Shown here: positions 25,978 through 33,182 of the stretch, piece after piece
Position numbering within the stretch: position 1 is the first letter of the stretch
Layout: every line of letters begins with the position of its first letter
DNA from: Chloroflexota bacterium
GTDB lineage: Bacteria > Chloroflexota > Dehalococcoidia > JACPPY01
Assembly (NCBI GenBank): GCA_016190755.1
Contig: JACPPY010000089.1
Coordinates: forward strand, 1 to 37,723
Direction: 5' to 3'
DNA: 37,723 bases
Translations under genes and position numbers: made by a program
Notes under the pieces: model-generated
Seen by the model: only the letters and a program-made list of their open reading frames with translations
Told to the model about the DNA's origin: nothing
Databases searched by the model: none

Positions 25978-27438
25978 ATGAATGTTGACTACTTTGTGCT
26001 TACTGCTTTGCCAGACGAAAGCGAAGCACTATTTAAGCATCTGCCAGAACCAAGGGACTTGACCGAGGGATATTGGATCTCCGACCTTGAGACGGAACAA
26101 GGTGGGTTTCGCTCGGTCTTAATCTATCGACCCGGATGTGGGCAGGGCACAAACGCTGCCAATAGCCGTACTTCCTACACGATCACCAAGTATCACCCAT
26201 GCGTTGTGTTACTCACAGGCATTGCAGGAGGGTTCGATGAACATGGAGTCTGCTTGGGCGACGTTCTAGTGCATGGGTTTATCGAGCCCTACGAATTGGC
26301 AAAAGTGACACCGGAGAAGAGAGAGCGTCGGCATCCCACCGAATCGGTGACAGCAGGACCTGTGATCGAAGTCGCAAAGGCCATTCGCTCAACAGAGTGG
26401 TACAAAGGAATCAAGAAGAGTCGCCCAAACAATCGAGAACGAGCTTTCCCAGAGATACTATGGAGGGATAGAGGAGTGGTCGGCAGCGGAGACAAGAATC
26501 TCGCTAACCGAAATTCGCCAGAACGTCGGTACCTCCAGAAAAAGCATAAGGAAAGGGCTCTCGGCTTTGAAATGGAGGGGGCAGGTGTCGCATCCGCCTG
26601 CAAGCCTACGGCGACTCCCTACGCCGTGGTCAAGGCTGTCCAAGATAACGGCACAATCGACAAGGATGATCCTTCTTTGAAAGATGAATGGCGCGAATAC
26701 GCTGCCGACGCAGCGGCGACGCTTGCAACGCAATTGATGCAGAAGTGTTCCTTCTTTGACAGAAAAGCATCGGACTCTGAGGCAGGGATGGAGATAGGCA
26801 AGATTCATCGGCCGTCCTTGCCAAAGAGGCTTGCAGTCATCGAGGAGTTCTATTGTGACCGAGAGGGACTTAGAATCGAAGTCGTCAAGCGCAGCAAACA
26901 GGGACATGAAGTCTGGGCTGCCTTCCACACAGGTATCTTTGTGGATGAGCCTGGATTTTACAGCCGGAAGACAGGGGAGGCAAAACTCACAAAGCTTGTG
27001 TTGGTATGCCCCGGCTCTAGATTCCTTCTTCAATACTCAAGGATGGTTGCTCGTGAAAAGGAGAAGGTAACCACGGAGTATATGCGAAACGTGATTGTCA
27101 CCATAACGGGGAAGGCGAAGGACACCAAAGCCAGTGTCCGTTGGTTCGACGGCCCCGTTGGCGTCTCCTTCTGGTTGGTTGACGCTGAGCATGAGGACGG
27201 TTGGGGCTACGTGGAAGTTCCAATTGCGGCAATCAAGAGCCTTGAATGGCCTGGCTTCATTATCAAGAAGTCGACAGACAGGCAACTCTACCAGAAATTC
27301 GTGGATTCCTTTGATTCTCTTTGGAAGAACTCTCACCGTCCGCATGCGAACACGAAAGTGTGCGACTGTCCCAAGGACGCTCGTTGCGAGGCAAGGCAAC
27401 TGGCGAAACGGGAGCAGGCATTTCGCTCTGACTCGTAG
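25978..27438 (+). CDS. PNP/MTAN-fold nucleosidase fused to an unknown C-terminal domain (defence-effector-like)
   Basis: AAGGAG lies 7 bases before ATG 25978, giving 486 residues. Residues 1-258 form a nucleoside phosphorylase/MTA-SAH nucleosidase domain: DYFVLTALPDESEALFKHL (start), VVLLTGIAGGFDEHGVCLGD (base/ribose loop), FEMEGAGVASAC with E198/E200 for ribose, and VKAVQDNG with the catalytic Asp223. Residues about 280-460 are not recognised. They look beta-rich (IEVVKRSKQGHEVWAAFHTG, ASVRWFDGPVGVSFWLVDAE) and end in QKFVDSFDSLWKNS, a motif often seen at the end of PLD-like or sensor modules. A Cys-rich tail (CDCPKDARCEA) follows. Single-domain MTAN enzymes have about 230 residues. Such fused nucleosidase domains occur in bacterial antiviral and NLR-like effectors that deplete nucleotides, an inference for this protein. 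Confidence 0.8.
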   Translation: MNVDYFVLTALPDESEALFKHLPEPRDLTEGYWISDLETEQGGFRSVLIYRPGCGQGTNAANSRTSYTITKYHPCVVLLTGIAGGFDEHGVCLGDVLVHGFIEPYELAKVTPEKRERRHPTESVTAGPVIEVAKAIRSTEWYKGIKKSRPNNRERAFPEILWRDRGVVGSGDKNLANRNSPERRYLQKKHKERALGFEMEGAGVASACKPTATPYAVVKAVQDNGTIDKDDPSLKDEWREYAADAAATLATQLMQKCSFFDRKASDSEAGMEIGKIHRPSLPKRLAVIEEFYCDREGLRIEVVKRSKQGHEVWAAFHTGIFVDEPGFYSRKTGEAKLTKLVLVCPGSRFLLQYSRMVAREKEKVTTEYMRNVIVTITGKAKDTKASVRWFDGPVGVSFWLVDAEHEDGWGYVEVPIAAIKSLEWPGFIIKKSTDRQLYQKFVDSFDSLWKNSHRPHANTKVCDCPKDARCEARQLAKREQAFRSDS

Positions 27439-28266
27439 GGGCAGGCAACTTCGCCCGGCCAGGGTGCACGAAAGGAGCGTGTCCACGGAGGAAGCCCAGG
27501 AAGTCATCCTCCATGGAGAACGGAGTCAGGCCGAAGGGATGCGAAAGTCCTAACGCAAGCAACTCCTATTTGAAGCCGAACGGAATTCCTCAACAACGCC
27601 AATATTGTCTGGACACGATGGCATAATGGTGATGGTTCTGCTGAAACGTCTCCGCAAAACTAGTGAGAATACGAGTTTACAACAGGCTGAGGAGTATTTA
27701 TTATGTGATTGGGGAGAGGAAGTGGAGTGGTCTGGCGGGAAGGCTAGAACAGGCCTGCGCACGGCGTGGCCAGGGGAGTCTGAACCCAGAACCATAACTG
27801 AATCAGAGGTATGGAATTAGCTGAATAAGCTAATCCCCAGGTTTGATAGCAGTTAAAGGCTCTAGGTCCAGGCGAGTTAGAAACCTATCCCATGAAAGCT
27901 AGACCGCGCCGCTACTTCCCCCTCTTTTTCATGCATCCCGTCCACCCTTGCCAAGTGGGTTCCTGTTATCTTTGAGGTGGCAGTGCGGTGCGAAGGCCGA
28001 ATCCTGGTATGCTCCAATTCCACTACAAAGAGGTCTTGCACCAGGCCATTCGGCTGTGGCCCAACCGAGAACTACTGACGACCCGCCAATTGGCCTCTTT
28101 TGACTTCCTTCAAGCTAAGGGCATTGATGATAATCGAAGCTGCACATTCAAAGTATTCCCTATGTACGTACGTGGTATCGTGCTCACTTCCGAAATGCAG
28201 GAATAGCAGCACACAACTGGTCAGTTTTGCCTGAGGTTGGGAATAAACCTCTTCAGTACCCGCTTA
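27439..28266. other. gene-free stretch, possible mobile-element remnant
   Basis: No intact gene recognised. Immediately after the nucleosidase gene lies a stem CCACGGAGGA (27483-27492) / TCCTCCATGG (27507-27516, one mismatch) and then CGAAGGGATGCGAAAGTCC. These look like structured RNA and weakly recall group II intron sequence. A frame from 27988 to 28206 could encode 72 residues (HQAIRLWPNRELLTTRQLAS) but has no clear ribosome site and no match I know. Confidence 0.35.
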
Positions 28267-28719
28267 TTAGGTCGCCATGGTCGCTAAAACGCGCTTCTCT
28301 TCATCCTTGTAATTTGTGAGGATGTCTCGCAGTTGCGTTTCGCCGAGGCATTGCCGAGCCTTGGCGAAAACCTCTCCCTCTTCAAAGGTGATGTGGCCAA
28401 AAATCGCGTCCTTGAACCCGGCAAGTTTAACAGCCCAGTCCTCGTTCTTCGGCATCTGGTCGAGCTCGTTCAAAACGCCAGTTGCCCAATGATGCTCTCC
28501 CAAGGCCTTGTCACTCACTTCCTTACAATCCGGGGATTTTTGCAAGGCGCCGTAGAAGTATTTCTCCTCACCTTTCAGGTGCGGGACAATGTCCCGTTTG
28601 AACTGCGACCATAATTCCATGGCCTCTGATGTCGACGTAACCTTTTGCAGCCGAGTCAACTCATCTTTTACCTTCACGTGCTGCTGCTTAATCAGGTTGA
28701 AGAATTCCTCGTAAGCCAT
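28267..28719 (-). CDS. hemerythrin HHE domain protein
   Basis: GGAGG lies 9 bases before ATG 28719, and 17 further in-frame upstream codons are not needed. The 150-residue four-helix protein has the expected di-iron ligand spacing: H14 (KQQHVKVKDEL), H47 and E51 (VPHLKGEEKYF), H76/H77 (GEHHWATGVLNEL), H109 and E113/E114 (FGHITFEEGEVF). Such proteins bind O2 or NO, or act in iron/oxidative-stress handling in the cytoplasm. It is the last clearly host-type gene before the phage-like module to the right and is transcribed away from the preceding gene-free stretch. Confidence 0.9.
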   Translation of the reverse strand: MAYEEFFNLIKQQHVKVKDELTRLQKVTSTSEAMELWSQFKRDIVPHLKGEEKYFYGALQKSPDCKEVSDKALGEHHWATGVLNELDQMPKNEDWAVKLAGFKDAIFGHITFEEGEVFAKARQCLGETQLRDILTNYKDEEKRVLATMAT

Positions 28720-28963
28720 TTTGGTTAACCTCCGCTGTTTTGGTGACCTGCTTTTATGGTAACCTGGCATCCATCAATTATTCACAAAAAGTGGAGGCAC
28801 CAATAGTTACGATTTTCTGTCACTTTGGCCGCGGACAGTGGATTTAGGGCAGTACGCCCACTATGCGAGATAATTTGAGGAATCTCTTGCGGGAAAGACA
28901 GCCGGAACCACCTTCCGCCAAGCGGAGCCCTCAGCTTGCACCTTTTCTGTTTCGATCAACCTT

Positions 28964-29194
28964 TCAATGCGGCATAATTCCAGTTGCCCCTCGTGAGATA
29001 GCCTCAAGCTGTGCATCGGTGATGTCGCCTGCTCTGGCTTTCGGGTTGCCGGTGATTATCTGGGCCAGTTCATCGTCGCTCAACTGGCGCACACCCGGAG
29101 CAGCCTGCTGGAGGCTATGCCGTATCTTCTCAAGGCGCAGTTCCAGACGTTTATTCATGACATCACCTTTACCCAGTCTCTTATTAAACCTCAT
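28964..29194 (-). CDS. small protein of phage module
   Basis: A 76-residue hypothetical protein, the last gene of the minus-strand phage module. ATG 29194 overlaps the stop of the preceding gene (ATGA) and has GAGGTG 7 bases upstream. An alternative start is ATG 29158 with AAAGGTG. It begins with a charged helix (NKRLELRLEKIRHSLQQA) followed by LSDDELAQIITGNPKARAG. No known function. Confidence 0.6.
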   Translation of the reverse strand: MRFNKRLGKGDVMNKRLELRLEKIRHSLQQAAPGVRQLSDDELAQIITGNPKARAGDITDAQLEAISRGATGIMPH

Positions 29195-29445
29195 GTTCTT
29201 TCACCTCTAATCACGCGTTCGGTCATCTCCTTCCCCCGCTCGGAGACAACGTAAACGATGTTGAAGTCCTTTGACTCCCAGTCAGGGTGTTCGGACTTGT
29301 AGCGGGCGATGGCCGCTTCCTTTTCGGCCTCAGTGGCAGCGGATATCCCTGGCGAGCGGTCGTAGACTACCACCAGCCACACCACCTCCCGCTCGTTGAT
29401 GCGGCTTATCTTCTCCAGCAGCTCCAGTCTCCTGTCCAGGCGCAT
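29191..29445 (-). CDS. small protein of phage module
   Basis: An 84-residue hypothetical protein. It opens with a probable coiled coil (MRLDRRLELLEKISRINE), then a beta strand (VVWLVVVYD) and a charged C-terminal half ending in VYVVSERGKEMTERVIRG. It starts 2 bases after the stop of the preceding gene and overlaps the next start by 4 bases, so it is a real member of the operon. Function unknown. Confidence 0.65.
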   Translation of the reverse strand: MRLDRRLELLEKISRINEREVVWLVVVYDRSPGISAATEAEKEAAIARYKSEHPDWESKDFNIVYVVSERGKEMTERVIRGERT

Positions 29446-29447
29446 GT

Positions 29448-29855
29448 CTACCCCTTTGCCCCGGCCCCAAGCCGCGTAGAACCAGGCTTCACCAACTGCT
29501 CCAGGGCTGAGATGCGCTGTTCCATATCTCCGGCCTCATTGACGCGGAGGCCGGCCAGGACTATGGCCACCAGGATGCGGTTGCGGGCCACTCCATTGTC
29601 CAGGGCCAGGGTATCCATGACCGCGATGTGGAGCAGCCGGGCCAGGCCATCTGCTGAGGTGAGGGAGTCGAACTGGTAGGCATTGGAGAGGGTGCGCTCT
29701 CTGCGGCGGCGCAGCCCGCCCAGCCGTCGGGCCTCCTGGGCCTCCTTGGCCCTCTCCGGGGAATGCGCCCAGCAGAACTGGCTGTCCGTAAGGGGTGCCA
29801 TGCGGCAGGGTTTGCCGGTGGGAGATGGGAAAGCACACTGACGGCGCATTACCAA
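29448..29855 (-). CDS. zinc-finger-like small protein of phage module
   Basis: A 135-residue protein. TTG 29855 has GGAGG 6 bases upstream; ATG 29849 (12 bases) is the alternative. The N-terminus CAFPSPTGKPCRMAPLTDSQ, then FCWAH, is a CxnCxnCxxH pattern probably holding one zinc. A basic RRLGGLRRRRERT follows and the C-terminus is helical. I have seen this C-C-C-H plus Arg-rich layout in proteins annotated only as hypothetical, some from phages. DNA or RNA binding is inferred from charge. Confidence 0.65.
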   Translation of the reverse strand: MVMRRQCAFPSPTGKPCRMAPLTDSQFCWAHSPERAKEAQEARRLGGLRRRRERTLSNAYQFDSLTSADGLARLLHIAVMDTLALDNGVARNRILVAIVLAGLRVNEAGDMEQRISALEQLVKPGSTRLGAGAKG

Positions 29856-29906
29856 TGATTACCTCCGCTTATGGGAGCGCTGCTGGTAACCTCAGCCACA
29901 CAACGA

Positions 29907-29936
29907 GGCAGGCCCCCTTGTGAGGGAGCCTGCCTT
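29907..29936 (-). terminator. hairpin after RAMA-domain gene
   Basis: AGGCAGGC (29907-29914) pairs with GCCTGCCT (29929-29936), with an inner CCCT/AGGG pair. It sits 26 bases after the stop of the upstream minus-strand gene and before the ribosome site of the next. There is no T-run on the minus strand, so it may only attenuate or stabilise the mRNA. Confidence 0.45.
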
Positions 29937-29961
29937 CGTATTATTCGGTTGTCAGGTGAAA

Positions 29962-30402
29962 CTAGCTCTGGTGTTGGTAAGGGCACTTCTCGGGTTTCTC
30001 TCCCGAGGGTGCCAGGAAGGTCCCGGCGCAGTCCCGGCAATGCCACTTTGTCTGACCCTCCGGCACTCCCTTCTGGTTGGGCAGCTTGAAGATGTTCGCC
30101 TGTGCCGGGGCAGGCTCGCTTGGTTCCGGCGTGGCAGGAGCCTGTGCAGCCTGCGTGTCTGTTGCCGCCTCCGGTGTGGCAGGAGCAGCCTCCGTCTTCA
30201 CCCTCCAGAAGGCCCAGCCGTTGCAGGCCTTGCCGGTAATGGCCATACCTGCTGCTGATGGGCTCTTGAACTCCCGACCGTCCTCCAGCCGGTAGAGTAT
30301 CTTCTCTCCTTCTCCGGCTACTACCTCGCAGTTGTACTCGTGCTTGCGGTATTTGGCTACCAGCTTGGTTCCGGGCTTCAGGTTTCGGTTCTCGATTGCC
30401 AT
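29962..30402 (-). CDS. RAMA-like domain protein with C-terminal zinc ribbon
   Basis: GGAGG lies 6 bases before ATG 30402, giving 146 residues. Residues about 5-67 (LVAKYRKHEYNCEVVAGEG, then FKSPSAAGMAITGKACNGWA ending FWRV) match the RAMA/DUF2924/DUF4357 pattern SPSxAAxxITGxxxNGWxFW. This domain accompanies restriction-modification enzymes and phage methyltransferases and is thought to bind modified DNA. A Pro/Ala-rich linker (about 70-105) leads to a zinc ribbon, WHCRDCAGTF and EKCPYQH. The gene lies downstream of a ParB-type methyltransferase in the same direction, with a convergent small gene between, which fits a reader of its mark. That pairing is inference. Confidence 0.7.
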   Translation of the reverse strand: MAIENRNLKPGTKLVAKYRKHEYNCEVVAGEGEKILYRLEDGREFKSPSAAGMAITGKACNGWAFWRVKTEAAPATPEAATDTQAAQAPATPEPSEPAPAQANIFKLPNQKGVPEGQTKWHCRDCAGTFLAPSGEKPEKCPYQHQS

Positions 30403-30508
30403 GTTCAACCTCCTCAGTATTTGGTGCTACATACATCGCTCTATCTGGGCCCGAAGTCAACGGGTCGGAGGCGATACCTCCGGGGAAATGTTCCTCAGCG
30501 AGAGTGTC

Positions 30509-30539
30509 TTGACTTCCCTGCCCTTCAGAGCGATATATG
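30509..30539 (+). promoter_or_regulatory. candidate promoter for the plus-strand 60-aa gene
   Basis: TTGACT (30509-30514) and TATATG (30534-30539) are separated by 19 bases, 51 bases before the start of the lone plus-strand gene. The match is modest and the spacing long. Confidence 0.3.
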
Positions 30540-30589
30540 GTGGCGGAACAAAGAGAAGGGACACGAAGGCAAGGAAAAGGAGAAAAGCG

Positions 30590-30772
30590 ATGGAAACGAC
30601 GACAGCCATAACCCCGGACTTGGACCTGGTACACGACCCCAGCGCGGAGTTGTGGTACCTGCGGCGCTACTTGGCCGCAGGCCAATCGGCGCAATCGGAC
30701 TACTACGACAGCGAGGCTGAGGCGAGGGAGGCATTGCGCGACGCCAAGGTCGTCTGGCACCCCAACAATTAG
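30590..30772 (+). CDS. 60-residue protein, lone plus-strand gene in phage module
   Basis: AAGGAG (30577-30582) lies 7 bases before ATG 30590. The acidic 60-residue product reads METTTAITPDLDLVHDPSAE, then LWYLRRYLAAGQSAQSDYY and DSEAEAREALRDAKVVWHP. The regular D/E-rich amphipathic pattern suggests a small alpha-helical, perhaps DNA-mimic or regulatory, protein. Family unknown. It is flanked by minus-strand genes and has its own terminator at 30826-30853, so it is an independently transcribed unit. Confidence 0.65.
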   Translation: METTTAITPDLDLVHDPSAELWYLRRYLAAGQSAQSDYYDSEAEAREALRDAKVVWHPNN

Positions 30773-30825
30773 CTTGGACTGCACGTAAGGAGGACAACTT
30801 GGTCGCCCTTTAACCCCAGAGTCGA

Positions 30826-30853
30826 GGCCCGGCACCGCAGCCGGGCCTTTTTC
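30826..30853 (+). terminator. rho-independent terminator
   Basis: GGCCCGGC (30826-30833), loop ACCGCA, GCCGGGCC (30840-30847), then TTTTT. A perfect 8-bp GC stem and T-run, oriented to end the plus-strand 60-aa gene. Confidence 0.85.
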
Positions 30854-30927
30854 GTTGGCCAACTGTCCCATAGCTGGCACACCATCTGGCAATAGTGTTT
30901 GTTCCACTTTAGGGTGAATGCACATGC

Positions 30928-32187
30928 TCAGGCCTCCTCTTTCAGCGCCTTCTGCCCGCTAAAGGCTTCCCACCGCTTCCGGGCGATGTCCACATATAGA
31001 GGCGCCTGCTCCATGGCGTAGCATCTCCGCACCAGCTTCTCGGCGGCGATGATCTGGGTGCCACTGCCGGAAAACGGCTCGTAACAGATGTCGCCCACCT
31101 CGGTGTGGTACTCGATGGGCCGCATGAACAGCTCCACCGGCTTTTGCGTGGGATGAATCTTCATGCTGCTGCCCTGCTGGTCTATCTGCCACACCGTGCG
31201 CTCGCTTGAGGGTGGCTTCTTGGTCGGGGGCTTACCCTGCACCCAACCGTACATGCAGGGCTCGTGAGACCACAGGTAATGGCTGCGGGTTAACACGCCC
31301 CGTGCCTTGACCCAGATAATTTCCTGGTGCGCCAGCAGTCCGCAGGTGACCCAGGCATGGTCTACCAAAGACTGCCTGCGGTGGGCATGCCACTGGTAGA
31401 TGGCGGAATTCTCTTTGAGGTGTTCTAGACCTAACTTCAGAAAGTTGGTGTAGAAGGTGATTGAGGTTTCAGGGTCAACATACTCGTCCCAGTTCTTATC
31501 TTTGGTAGATGCGCTGTTGTGATGCGACTGGGGATGGTTGTCGGCTTTGTAGTCCACCAGGTAAGGCGGGTCGGTAGCCATGAGCGAGGCCTTCTCGCCG
31601 TTCATCAGCCGGGCCACGTCCTCAGCGTTGGTCGAATCGCCGCACATTAGCCGGTGGTCGCCCAGCAGCCACACATTGCCCGGCTTCGCCACTGGCGCCG
31701 CCTGTGCGGCCTTCATCGCCTCCTCCAGGTCGAAGGACTCCATCCGCTCCCGCTTGTCGCGCAACTCCAGCGACTTCAGCAGCTTCTTCAGCTCGTCTGC
31801 CTCGAATCCGGCCAGTGAGATGTCCACGCCGGGAGCGGTGTTAAGGTCGCTGAGGAGCCGAGCCAGTAGCTCCTGGTCCCACGAGCCTGATATCTTATTC
31901 AAGGTAATGTTCAGCAACTGCGCCTGTTCCTTGGAGAGGTCCACCAGCACCACCGGCACCTCTTTGTATCCCAAGCGTCTCGCTGCCAGCAGCCGTTGGT
32001 GGCCGCCGATAACAGTCTTGTCCTCCCTCCGGGCAATGATGGGATCGACCAAGCCGAACTCCCTGATGCTGCGGGTGAGGGCCTCAAGCTCGGCGTCCGT
32101 GATGCGCCGGGGATTGGCCGGGTCCGGCCGCAGTTCATCTATGGGTATCTGCTCTATGGTGATGTTGCTCTTGGCTGGGGCACTCAT
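30928..32187 (-). CDS. ParB-domain DNA methyltransferase (phage-type)
   Basis: GGAGG lies 8 bases before ATG 32187, which overlaps the small-terminase stop (ATGA). The 419-residue protein has an N-terminal ParB/sulfiredoxin-like domain: PIDELRPDPANPRRITDAEL, then GLVDPIIARREDKTVIGGHQ and RLLAARRLG, about residues 10-75. The catalytic part has motif IV DPPY at 206-209 and, after a target-recognition stretch, IHPTQKPVELF and motif I YEPFSGSGTQIIAAEK near residue 370. The IV-before-I order marks a beta-class N6-adenine or N4-cytosine methyltransferase. Such fusions are common in phage and mobile elements. It would modify element DNA, perhaps against restriction, and no cognate nuclease is present. 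Confidence 0.9.
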   Translation of the reverse strand: MSAPAKSNITIEQIPIDELRPDPANPRRITDAELEALTRSIREFGLVDPIIARREDKTVIGGHQRLLAARRLGYKEVPVVLVDLSKEQAQLLNITLNKISGSWDQELLARLLSDLNTAPGVDISLAGFEADELKKLLKSLELRDKRERMESFDLEEAMKAAQAAPVAKPGNVWLLGDHRLMCGDSTNAEDVARLMNGEKASLMATDPPYLVDYKADNHPQSHHNSASTKDKNWDEYVDPETSITFYTNFLKLGLEHLKENSAIYQWHAHRRQSLVDHAWVTCGLLAHQEIIWVKARGVLTRSHYLWSHEPCMYGWVQGKPPTKKPPSSERTVWQIDQQGSSMKIHPTQKPVELFMRPIEYHTEVGDICYEPFSGSGTQIIAAEKLVRRCYAMEQAPLYVDIARKRWEAFSGQKALKEEA

Positions 32188-32669
32188 TTCTGGCGCCTCC
32201 TTTTTTCGCTTTCTCTGAGCATCTCTTCGATGGGGTCTATCTCTTCCTCCGAGGGCGGGATCAGCAGGCGGGAGCGGCTTGTGGGTGTGAGGCCGAACTC
32301 GGCAGCGAAGTCCCGCATCGACTCTGCGGCCTGCTTGGCGATTTCTACCTCCGGACGAGTCCGCAGTTGTCCCTTGGAAGTCACGTACAGAGCCCCCTGG
32401 GAGCAGATGGTTTCCTGGGCGCTCCGCCACCAGGAGTAACAGGTGCAGTAGCAGGCCAGCGCCGTCCGGTCGAGCCTGGTCAGCAGCCCCAGCCGGGCCA
32501 GTTCCGGAGCCACCCGCCGCCATTCTTGCTTGGCCTCGGGAGAGAGCCAGGACGGACAGGTCGGTATGCCCTTGGGTCGTGGCGAATCTCCTCTCAAAGG
32601 CCTCTTGGAAGGATTGCCCTCCAGCACCCTGATTCTGTCCGGCTTAGGCGCCGGGCCTCGTTTACCCAT
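32184..32669 (-). CDS. phage terminase small subunit, P27 family
   Basis: AGGAGG lies 8 bases before ATG 32669 (a GTG 9 bases upstream overlaps the ribosome site and is less likely). The 161-residue protein begins GKRGPAPKPDRIRVLEGNPS, the diagnostic opening of P27-family small terminases. It continues PSWLSPEAKQEWRRVAPELA, LLTRLDRTALACYCTCYSWW and a C-terminal FGLTPTSRSRLLIP. Small terminases bind the packaging site and load the large terminase. The large subunit normally follows but is missing here: the next gene is a methyltransferase, coupled by an ATGA overlap. This absence is the main hint of a satellite or defective element. Confidence 0.9.
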   Translation of the reverse strand: MGKRGPAPKPDRIRVLEGNPSKRPLRGDSPRPKGIPTCPSWLSPEAKQEWRRVAPELARLGLLTRLDRTALACYCTCYSWWRSAQETICSQGALYVTSKGQLRTRPEVEIAKQAAESMRDFAAEFGLTPTSRSRLLIPPSEEEIDPIEEMLRESEKRRRQK

Positions 32670-32840
32670 GAGGTTCACCTCCTGAAAATCGCTAGGAATT
32701 TCCCGGGCAATAACCTGCGAAATCTCGCGCGTGGCTGCCCGTTTGGTCTCGGGTGCGAAAGCTGCAGAGAAATGACCCCCCTTCCCCCTTGTATGTCTTG
32801 TCTGCTAATCTTCACCATTTCGTCATAGCGTCTGTCCGTT

Positions 32841-33182
32841 TTAAGACAGCGCTCGACGATTGCGTTGGCTGGCCTGCTCTGTGGCAACGACCAGATGCCA
32901 ATGGACCAGCTTCAGCAAAGTGTCGTCGGGAAGCTCCCTTAAGGTCGAGCTCAGGTACGGGCGCAGTTTGTTAACGGCCGCCAGCGCCTCGGCGCGCAGT
33001 TGACCAATGTCGCCTGTCGTGCCACCGCGCAGCAGAGCGATTATCTCGGCCTTGCGCTGGCGCATGGCCTCCAACAGGTCTGCTGGCAAGGGCAAGGGAG
33101 CCTTCCATTTGAGCCGTTCTTCCGCCTGCAGTGTCGCTCCGAGGGACTCAGCCTGCTTAATCAAGGTTGCCGCGTCGTTCAT
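32841..33182 (-). CDS. small protein with TubC-docking-like N-terminus
   Basis: A 113-residue protein with GGGGAG shortly before ATG 33182, which overlaps the stop of the upstream replication gene (ATGA). Residues about 3-50 (LIKQAESLGATLQAEERLKW, PLPADLLEAMRQRKAEIIAL) match the helix-strand-helix pattern of TubC-type docking domains seen beside primase/helicase genes of mobile elements. There it probably mediates protein contact rather than a polyketide function. The C-terminal half is helical (TLRELPDDTLLKLVHWHLVV). It may bridge replication proteins. Confidence 0.65.
   Translation of the reverse strand: MNDAATLIKQAESLGATLQAEERLKWKAPLPLPADLLEAMRQRKAEIIALLRGGTTGDIGQLRAEALAAVNKLRPYLSSTLRELPDDTLLKLVHWHLVVATEQASQRNRRALS

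Noticed and set aside
27988-28206. 72-codon plus-strand frame before the hemerythrin gene
   Set aside because: No ribosome site, no recognised family and no operon context. Kept only as a remark in the intergenic entry.
29849-30925. A 358-codon minus-strand open frame across the RAMA and 60-aa genes
   Set aside because: Its protein is low complexity with many Arg/Gly/Pro and no family signal. The shorter frames there have ribosome sites, recognisable domains and a terminator.
32188-32523. N-terminal extension of the ParB-methyltransferase
   Set aside because: It is the antiphase shadow of the small terminase gene. The ATGA start at 32187 has a good ribosome site and begins the ParB domain.
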